From Candidatus Bipolaricaulota bacterium (GTDB taxonomy: Bacteria; Bipolaricaulota; Bipolaricaulia; UBA7950; UBA9294): a DNA stretch of 10,636 nt. Location of the stretch: assembly GCA_030612485.1 (NCBI GenBank), contig JAUWNS010000075.1:1-10636 (forward strand), given 5' to 3'. This document shows, piece by piece, positions 6,585 to 10,636 of the stretch. Each line of letters opens with the position of its first letter. The first letter of the stretch is position 1. Both the position numbers and the translations under genes were made by a program. The notes beneath the pieces were generated by a model that saw only the letters and a program-made list of their open reading frames with translations, did no database searches and was not told the origin of the DNA.

Positions 6585-6597
6585 GGGCGAGAGGATA
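6435..6597. repeat. Direct repeat copy B (partial nth), outer island edge
   Basis: The partner of 2795-2957 at offset 3640, without gaps. 6505-6597 is identical to 2865-2957 and 6435-6504 is about 86% identical. Beyond 6597 and before about 6435 the two copies share no similarity. Confidence 0.9.
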
Positions 6598-6604
6598 AAT
6601 GAAG

Positions 6605-6616
6605 CCGCCCGGGCGG
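6605..6616. repeat. 12-bp GC palindrome outside the island
   Basis: CCGCCCGGGCGG is a perfect palindrome without a loop. It lies between -35-like TTGCAC and -10-like TATCCT hexamers of the truncated nth copy (minus strand), so it could be a protein-binding site in the ancestral nth promoter. Function unknown. Confidence 0.4.
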
Positions 6617-6697
6617 TGCAACCGGTAGACCTGTCTCATCTTTGACGGCGAGGAGCTCCACGAGATATTCTTGCTTAGGAAAAGGCAGCTGGTGATA

Positions 6698-6724
6698 TGG
6701 ACAGGGAAAACCTTGTGCTACGAT
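6698..6724 (+). promoter_or_regulatory. Likely promoter of the YrrT-like methyltransferase
   Basis: TGGACA (6698-6703), a 15-nt spacer, then an extended -10 TGCTACGAT (6716-6724). This would give a leader of about 40 nt to the ATG at 6771, with a purine-rich GGGGGA just before it. Confidence 0.5.
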
Positions 6725-6770
6725 GCTACAGCCGAGTGCCCTTCGTAAGAGGATCAAAAATGGGGGGATT

Positions 6771-7394
6771 ATGAGTCGTGATTATCGATCTCAGTTGTTT
6801 GATAATTGGGTGGGACGCTACGAACGGTCGGTGCAATCGACCAGTGGGTTCCCGTTCGATGGGTACGAGCAGGTCTTGGATGAGATCGTCCGCTTAGCGG
6901 CTGCCCAATCGTATATGCGCGTGCTCGACTTGGGGATCGGCACGGGCAACTTGGCGAAACGCTTTGTCTCTCTCGGGTGCACGGTCTGTGGGGTGGATTT
7001 CTCGCCCAAAATGTTAGCAGAAGCGCGGGTGAATCTTCCCCAAGTGAGGTTAGTAGAGGCCGACCTGCTCGGTGATTGGGCCGTTTCACTTGACCAACGT
7101 TTCGATCGTATTGTATCGGCCTACGTCTTTCATGAATTCGATCTTTCAACGAAGATCAGCCTACTTAAGCGATTGGCACATGATCATCTTACCGATGGAG
7201 GGCGCATTATCATCGGCGACATTGCCTTTCCAACGGTCCAGGCGCGGGAAGAGGCCCATCAGCGATGGCTACGAATTTGGGATGAACGAGAAGACTACTG
7301 GGCAGCGGACGAAGTAACGACCGCCTGTGAAAAGGCGGGTCTCCAGCTGCGATACACGCAGGTTTCAAGTTGCGGTGGCACCTTTGTCATCTAG
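6771..7394 (+). CDS. Class I SAM-dependent methyltransferase, YrrT-like
   Basis: A 207-residue single-domain methyltransferase with the Rossmann SAM-binding motif VLDLGIGTGNLAKRF (residues 51-65), the acidic ribose-binding GVDFSP (D76), and a motif IV-like region FDRIVSAYVFHEF. The N-terminus (SQLFDNWVGRYERSV) and the FHEF segment resemble Bacillus YrrT ('LFEDWAATYDQTV', 'AYAFHHL'), a putative small-molecule methyltransferase linked to methionine salvage. The true substrate is unknown. An in-frame ATG at 6723 exists, but it lies inside the predicted -10 element. The ATG at 6771 has GGGGGA immediately upstream and gives the family-typical N-terminus. The gene stands alone, with a promoter upstream and a repeat/hairpin region downstream. 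It is the first gene outside the island on the right. Confidence 0.85.
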   Translation: MSRDYRSQLFDNWVGRYERSVQSTSGFPFDGYEQVLDEIVRLAAAQSYMRVLDLGIGTGNLAKRFVSLGCTVCGVDFSPKMLAEARVNLPQVRLVEADLLGDWAVSLDQRFDRIVSAYVFHEFDLSTKISLLKRLAHDHLTDGGRIIIGDIAFPTVQAREEAHQRWLRIWDEREDYWAADEVTTACEKAGLQLRYTQVSSCGGTFVI

Positions 7395-7400
7395 ATCGGG

Positions 7401-7477
7401 GGGGATTGAGGAATTGAGAGATCGGAAGATTGAATGATCGGGGGATTGGGAGATCCAATCACTCAATCACTCAATCT
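7401..7477. repeat. Octamer-periodic intergenic repeat with inverted second half (copy 1)
   Basis: A run of about six 8-bp units related to GATTGAG/GATCGGG in one orientation is followed by CAATCACT units in the opposite orientation. The second half can therefore fold back on the first as a long imperfect hairpin. Positions 7407-7438 are identical to 8414-8445. It lies just after the YrrT-like gene and encodes nothing visible. It looks like a dispersed palindromic element of the REP or MITE kind. Confidence 0.7.
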
Positions 7478-7482
7478 GGTAA

Positions 7483-7517
7483 GCCTGTAGAACAGCCATC
7501 CAACACAGGCCTGTTTT
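7483..7517 (+). terminator. Possible intrinsic terminator after the YrrT-like gene
   Basis: GCCTGT (7483-7488) pairs with ACAGGC (7505-7510). An alternative stem AACAGCC / GGCCTGTT runs into TTTT (7514-7517). The stem is modest and the T-run short. Confidence 0.4.
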
Positions 7518-7576
7518 GAGAGTTCCCCAGCGGGTATTTGCTTTACCGGCATTCGCCAAGGCGGTGGAACATCCGC

Positions 7577-7582
7577 TACAAT
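7577..7582 (+). promoter_or_regulatory. -10 element of the secreted-protein gene, leaderless arrangement
   Basis: TACAAT lies 7 nt before the ATG at 7590, so transcription would begin at or next to the start codon. No good -35 is visible (closest is TCGCCA/TTCGCC), and no Shine-Dalgarno sequence is present. Confidence 0.5.
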
Positions 7583-7589
7583 ACGGTCT

Positions 7590-8333
7590 ATGGTCCATCG
7601 AGTTGCAGGATTAGCGCTTATTGCTTGCCTTCTTGGCGTGGTCTTGGCGGGAGCCTCCCCTGCTTCGCTTGGTTCTGTGTTCGCTGATTCCTACACTGCT
7701 TTCGCCCCTCTTTACGCTGTATACCGGTCGTACGCCAATTATCTTTTCTATGGCTCCGAGGTGGCGATCCCTCCTGGGTTAAACGAGGCATGTGATGCCG
7801 TCTCCGATCGGTTGGTCGATCTCCACATGGCGTTCATCGTGCAGACGGATTCCCAACGAGTTGAGGAAGTCACCAGGCTTGCTCACCTGCGGTCGAGCGT
7901 GGCCTCATTCTGCCGTGACTACCAGGAACAGATCGCGGCGATCGGCAACCTTAGTGAACCTGACCTCGACTTGTTTACGCAAGCGGCGGACGCGGGTATG
8001 TTTGCGGCGGTCTACGAGCTGAACAAGCAGCTCGAAGGGGTCTTCACCACTGCGCTAGAGAGTTACGAGGGGACGAAAGGCGGCTGGGCATTCAGTGTCT
8101 CCTTTGCGATCCGGGCGCTCTTGAACCAAGGGCCGATCGAGCAGGTCGATCCTACCCTCAAGGAGATCCTCCTTGGCCCCGAGGAGGAACCATTCCCGCG
8201 CAAGGATCTCCCCGCTGAGATCCTTCCGGAGATTGACGCGTTCGCCGCTCTCATTGGGAAAAGTCTGACAGCGGACGAGCAGGAGGAGATGGCTTCACTC
8301 GCGCTAGCCATCTATGCCTTTCTCAATCCATGA
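7590..8333 (+). CDS. Secreted protein of unknown function
   Basis: I do not recognise this 247-residue protein. It begins with a signal peptide: MVHR, then a hydrophobic stretch AGLALIACLLGVVLAGASPA, with likely cleavage around residues 21-26. A lipobox-like LIAC occurs at residues 10-13, but a hydrophobic segment continues after the Cys, so a lipoprotein is less likely. The mature part looks largely helical and rather acidic (LGPEEEPFP, ADEQEEMA), with only two further cysteines (CDAVSDRL and SFCRDY), which might form a disulfide outside the cytoplasm. No second membrane segment or enzymatic motif is seen. The start at 7590 is the only one that keeps the signal peptide. No ribosome binding site precedes it, but TACAAT lies 7 nt upstream. 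It stands between two octamer-repeat intergenic regions and is probably a single-gene transcript. Confidence 0.7.
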   Translation: MVHRVAGLALIACLLGVVLAGASPASLGSVFADSYTAFAPLYAVYRSYANYLFYGSEVAIPPGLNEACDAVSDRLVDLHMAFIVQTDSQRVEEVTRLAHLRSSVASFCRDYQEQIAAIGNLSEPDLDLFTQAADAGMFAAVYELNKQLEGVFTTALESYEGTKGGWAFSVSFAIRALLNQGPIEQVDPTLKEILLGPEEEPFPRKDLPAEILPEIDAFAALIGKSLTADEQEEMASLALAIYAFLNP

Positions 8334-8360
8334 AGAGTCTGTTGCGTGCACCTTTTCTAC

Positions 8361-8400
8361 TGCTTGGCTTCAAACTCAAAGCGTAGTTTCAAGCATTTTA
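8361..8400 (+). terminator. Possible intrinsic terminator after the secreted-protein gene
   Basis: TGCTTG (8361-8366) and AAACT (8372-8376) pair with AGTTT (8385-8389) and CAAGCA (8390-8395), leaving a 5-nt bulge and an 8-nt loop. TTTT (8396-8399) follows. It lies about 30 nt after the stop codon. Confidence 0.5.
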
Positions 8401-8413
8401 TCGCAGAGGGTGC

Positions 8414-8475
8414 TGAGGAATTGAGAGATCGGAAGATTGAATGATTGGGAGGTTCACTCACTCACTTGCTCAACC
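8414..8475. repeat. Octamer-periodic intergenic repeat (copy 2)
   Basis: Positions 8414-8445 are identical to 7407-7438. About four octamers in one orientation are followed by a degenerate CACTCACTCACTTGCTCAA stretch, corresponding to the inverted half of copy 1. No coding frame is supported here. Confidence 0.7.
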
Positions 8476-8567
8476 CTGCTCCCACTCTCTGGGTTCCGCG
8501 TTCTCGGCGGTGAAGGCTTCTATTTTGCAAGGAGAAGAGGTTTATGCAACAGCCTGCTCTCTTCCCC

Positions 8568-8597
8568 TTTACAAGCTGAGTCAGGCTGTGCTATCAT
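8568..8597 (+). promoter_or_regulatory. Likely promoter of the small protein-phosphohexomutase-leuS operon
   Basis: TTTACA (8568-8573), an 18-nt spacer, then TATCAT (8592-8597) preceded by TG as in an extended -10. A start point near 8604 would give a leader of about 28 nt before the GTG at 8633. This is the strongest promoter match by eye in the window. Confidence 0.55.
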
Positions 8598-8632
8598 CGG
8601 GGCAGTGATTGCGCTCTACAAAAGGAACGAAG

Positions 8633-8938
8633 GTGAGGGTCCTGGTGAATGAGACGACAGAAGGATTGACAGCTGAGGAGATGCTCCTGCGCTACAAGCA
8701 GGCGGTGGAGAAGACGATCCCCCACTTGATGGTTAAGAACGGGGTGATTGATATCGACTCGGTCTGGGTCGAAACCTCCATTCCCTACAAGCTGTTAGCT
8801 GAGATCCTCGTTCGGGAGGACCTCGTCCTCCCGGAGAACGTGCAGCGCATCAACGTCCAATCGCGGGTACGCATAGGAGAGCGACGTGGAAAAAAAAGGA
8901 AGTCGAAGCGGCGGCAGCGAAATAAAGTTCGGGACTGA
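8633..8938 (+). CDS. Small conserved-looking protein with a basic C-terminal tail
   Basis: I do not recognise this 101-residue protein. It has a helical N-terminal part (LTAEEMLLRYKQAVEKTI), a central segment (DSVWVETSIPYKLLAEILVRE, then LVLPENVQRI) that could be a small helix-turn-helix, and a tail dense in Lys and Arg (RGKKRKSKRRQRNKVRD). The tail suggests nucleic acid or ribosome contact. GTG at 8633 was chosen because AAAGGA lies 6 nt before it; TTG at 8609 and GTG at 8645 are alternatives. Its last 53 nt overlap the start of the phosphohexomutase gene in another frame, so most of the basic tail is encoded by shared DNA. It lies first in a likely operon with that gene and leuS. That it is real is supported by the promoter, ribosome binding site and overlap; function is open. 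Confidence 0.65.
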   Translation: MRVLVNETTEGLTAEEMLLRYKQAVEKTIPHLMVKNGVIDIDSVWVETSIPYKLLAEILVREDLVLPENVQRINVQSRVRIGERRGKKRKSKRRQRNKVRD

Positions 8939-10373
8939 CGGATGGCGTGCTGGTATAGCACGGGAGTTCACGTTCGACAATGTGGCGCGCGTGGCCCAGG
9001 CGACGGCGCGGTTCCTCCTAGATGAGAAGAGGAAGGACCTCGCGATCTATCGCGATTGGGGCTCTCCCTACCGTCCGGCTGTGGATGGGGTCGTCGTCGG
9101 TTACGATATGCGTTTCCTGTCGCGGGAGTTCGCACACCACTTCGCGCGTGTGTTGCACGACAGCGGGATTCCTGTCGCGGTTTCGGATGCGCCGGTCCCT
9201 ACTCCGGCTCTATCCTACGCGGTGGTCGAGCGAAACGTGGCAGCGGGGATCATGTTTACCGCCAGCCACAACCCTGCTACCGACAACGGAATCAAGTACA
9301 AGGCCGAATACGGCGGTTCTGCGCCGGGAGAGGTGACCTCTGGTGTGGAGTCGTTCCTCCCCCACTTCCCGCCTGTCCCTCATACCCCGAAAGGGGCGAT
9401 CGGCGAGGTCGATCTGAAGACCCCCTTTCTGGAGAAGGTGCGCACGCTGGTCGATCCTGATCGACTCACTGCGTCACCGGTACACGTCGTCATCGACTCC
9501 ATGTACGGTTCGGCGCAGGGGTACGTCTCCCAACTCCTCGGGGAGTACGGGGTCCCCTACACCCAGATTCGTGGGCGACACGACGTTCTCTTCGGGGGGA
9601 AGAAGCCCGAACCGATCGAAGAGAACCTGGTCCCACTGAGGGCGGTGATCGCCTCGCTGCGCCATCGGGGGAAACCGCTGCTCGGGGTTGTCACCGATGG
9701 GGACGGAGATAGGATCTCGGCGATGGACGAGAAGGGAGGGTTCATCGACGCCCATCGCACCTTCGCCCTGATCCTGCGCTACCTTGTCGGAGAGCGCGGC
9801 CTGCGTGGGTCGGTGATCACCGCGTTCAACCTCACCGACATGGCGCGCGACATGTGCGAGGACTACGGCCTGACACAGATTGTTGTCCCGATCGGGTTCA
9901 AGCACCACTGCGAGAAGATCCTCAAGCGCGGCGACGTGCTGATCGCGGCCGAGGAGAGCGGGAGCATCGCCATCCAAGGGCACATTCCCGAGCGGGACGG
10001 CGTTCTTCATTCCATTCTCCTCTCGGAGATCGTGGCCAGCGCCGGGAGGCCAGCGAGCGAGCTCGTACAGTCGCTCTTCGATAAGTACGGACCGCGCGTC
10101 TACCAACGCCGCGATCTCAAGGTGGAAGAGCGTTTGGAGGTCGTCGCCCGGCTCCGCGAGAACCCGCCGGAACGCTTTGGCAACCGCCGAGTGATCGCGG
10201 TTGAAATGATGGATGGGATCAAGCTTCGCTTCGATCAAGGGTGGCTCCTCTTCCGCGCTTCGGGGACCGAGCCGATCCTGCGGATCTACTGTGAGATGCG
10301 GGAGAAAAAGGACGTATTAAACTTGCTAGAAGAGGCGGAGAGACTGGCACGAGGAGATTTGACGTTATGGTAG
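8886..10373 (+). CDS. Alpha-D-phosphohexomutase (phosphoglucomutase/phosphomannomutase)
   Basis: A 495-residue enzyme that moves phosphate between C1 and C6 of a hexose phosphate through a phosphoserine. All four family motifs are intact: FGTDGWR near the N-terminus (15-21), the phosphoserine loop TASHNP (125-130, S127), the Mg-binding DGDGDR (271-276), the sugar-binding EESGS (356-360) and the phosphate-binding RASGTEP (457-463). The length fits the family. The FGTDGWR-type start and EESGS point to a phosphoglucomutase/phosphomannomutase-like subgroup rather than GlmM, but the substrate cannot be settled from motifs. The GTG at 8886 follows AGGAGA (8875-8880) and no other upstream start fits. 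It overlaps the small basic protein by 53 nt and leuS by 7 nt, so translation is likely coupled. It probably supplies glucose-1-phosphate or mannose-1-phosphate for glycan synthesis. Confidence 0.93.
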   Translation: MEKKGSRSGGSEIKFGTDGWRAGIAREFTFDNVARVAQATARFLLDEKRKDLAIYRDWGSPYRPAVDGVVVGYDMRFLSREFAHHFARVLHDSGIPVAVSDAPVPTPALSYAVVERNVAAGIMFTASHNPATDNGIKYKAEYGGSAPGEVTSGVESFLPHFPPVPHTPKGAIGEVDLKTPFLEKVRTLVDPDRLTASPVHVVIDSMYGSAQGYVSQLLGEYGVPYTQIRGRHDVLFGGKKPEPIEENLVPLRAVIASLRHRGKPLLGVVTDGDGDRISAMDEKGGFIDAHRTFALILRYLVGERGLRGSVITAFNLTDMARDMCEDYGLTQIVVPIGFKHHCEKILKRGDVLIAAEESGSIAIQGHIPERDGVLHSILLSEIVASAGRPASELVQSLFDKYGPRVYQRRDLKVEERLEVVARLRENPPERFGNRRVIAVEMMDGIKLRFDQGWLLFRASGTEPILRIYCEMREKKDVLNLLEEAERLARGDLTLW

Positions 10374-10636
10374 ACCAATATACGGAAAAGTACGACTTCA
10401 GATCGATCGAGGATCGCTGGCGCGACTTCTGGCGCGAGAGAGGGTTCTTCCGGGTGAAGACCGAGGAGACGGAGAAGAAGTTCTACTACCTCAATATGTT
10501 CCCCTACCCGTCCGGCTCGCTCCACGTGGGGCACGGGCGGAACTACATCATCGGGGACGTGGTGACCAGGTTCTACATCATGCGCGGGTACGACATCCTG
10601 AACCCGATGGGGTGGGATGCCTTTGGCCTGCCCGCG
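10367..10636 (+). CDS. leuS: Leucyl-tRNA synthetase, N-terminal 90 codons
   Basis: The start of a class I aminoacyl-tRNA synthetase that charges tRNA-Leu. The visible part has YDFRSIEDRWRDFW (residues 9-22), then YLNMFPYPSG and the ATP-binding HIGH-type motif HVGHGRNYIIGD (53-64), followed by NPMGWDAFGLPA, a signature of LeuS. The window ends inside the catalytic domain. The ATG at 10367 overlaps the end of the phosphohexomutase gene by 7 nt, with GAGGAG (10351-10356) 10 nt upstream. Linkage of leuS to a sugar mutase is not a functional pairing I know; it is probably operon sharing only. Confidence 0.96.
   Translation, partial: MVDQYTEKYDFRSIEDRWRDFWRERGFFRVKTEETEKKFYYLNMFPYPSGSLHVGHGRNYIIGDVVTRFYIMRGYDILNPMGWDAFGLPA

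Larger units (their letters stand above)
2865..6597. mobile_element. Putative genomic island (defence island remnant) inserted at the 5' end of nth
   Basis: The segment lies between direct repeats derived from the 5' end of nth. It carries only DNA modification and defence-type genes: an hsdM fragment, a D12 adenine methyltransferase and an OLD-like ATPase. The methyltransferase gene looks clearly more AT-rich than the flanking housekeeping genes. The island genes run opposite to nth. No integrase, transposase or relaxase gene is visible, so it may be a decayed element or a cargo segment moved by homologous recombination. The identical 93-bp segments (2865-2957 and 6505-6597) are taken as the att-like boundaries, leaving about 3.5 kb of inserted DNA. 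Insertion is inferred from the repeats and gene content; an empty site in a relative would prove it. Confidence 0.65.

Noticed and set aside
7401..7477. Octamer repeats considered as a CRISPR remnant or tRNA-like structure.
   Set aside because: There is no repeat-spacer alternation and no cloverleaf; the dyad and 8-bp period fit a palindromic repeat element better.
9474..10238. Long minus-strand frame of 254 codons inside the phosphohexomutase gene.
   Set aside because: It is antisense to a gene with all four catalytic motifs intact; such mirror frames are common in GC-rich coding DNA.

Overview
The window suggests a bacterium of moderate to high GC content. The secreted SDS22-like leucine-rich repeat protein, with its N-terminal 'FPDPxLEAAIRxAIGKPTG' cap, resembles proteins I associate with uncultured lineages such as Candidatus Bipolaricaulota (Acetothermia). 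That placement is an impression from memory, not a phylogenetic result. Several genes have a -10-like hexamer 7-8 nt before the start codon and no Shine-Dalgarno sequence, so leaderless mRNAs may be common here.

Left block (1-2944, minus strand). In transcription order: nth (endonuclease III with an intact 4Fe-4S motif), a secreted protein with fourteen 22-residue leucine-rich repeats, pncC (nicotinamide-nucleotide amidohydrolase, CinA C-terminal family), and the first 45 codons of a family-4-like glycosyltransferase that appears to start at ATA behind a strong Shine-Dalgarno sequence.

Middle block (about 2865-6597). A foreign-looking island sits at the 5' end of nth. It carries a type I methyltransferase gene (hsdM) cut off just after its FYTPQ motif. 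After that come a complete D12-class adenine DNA methyltransferase and, overlapping it by 35 nt, an ABC-type/OLD-like ATPase with a TOPRIM-like C-terminal region. On the far side lies a second, truncated copy of the 5' end of nth. The two nth segments are direct repeats of about 163 bp. The 93 bp covering the start codon and the -10 region are identical, and the rest is diverged. This fits an element that integrated into the 5' end of nth, recreated its promoter, and later lost its integrase and most of its type I system. The methyltransferase/OLD-like ATPase pair is the best candidate here for an undescribed defence system, probably self-marking plus ATP-dependent attack on unmarked DNA.

Right block (6598-10636, plus strand). 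A YrrT-like SAM-dependent methyltransferase, a secreted protein of unknown function, then a compact run: a small basic protein overlapping by 53 nt a phosphohexomutase, which overlaps by 7 nt leuS (leucyl-tRNA synthetase, cut by the window end). Two intergenic regions here carry copies of an octamer-periodic repeat with dyad symmetry.
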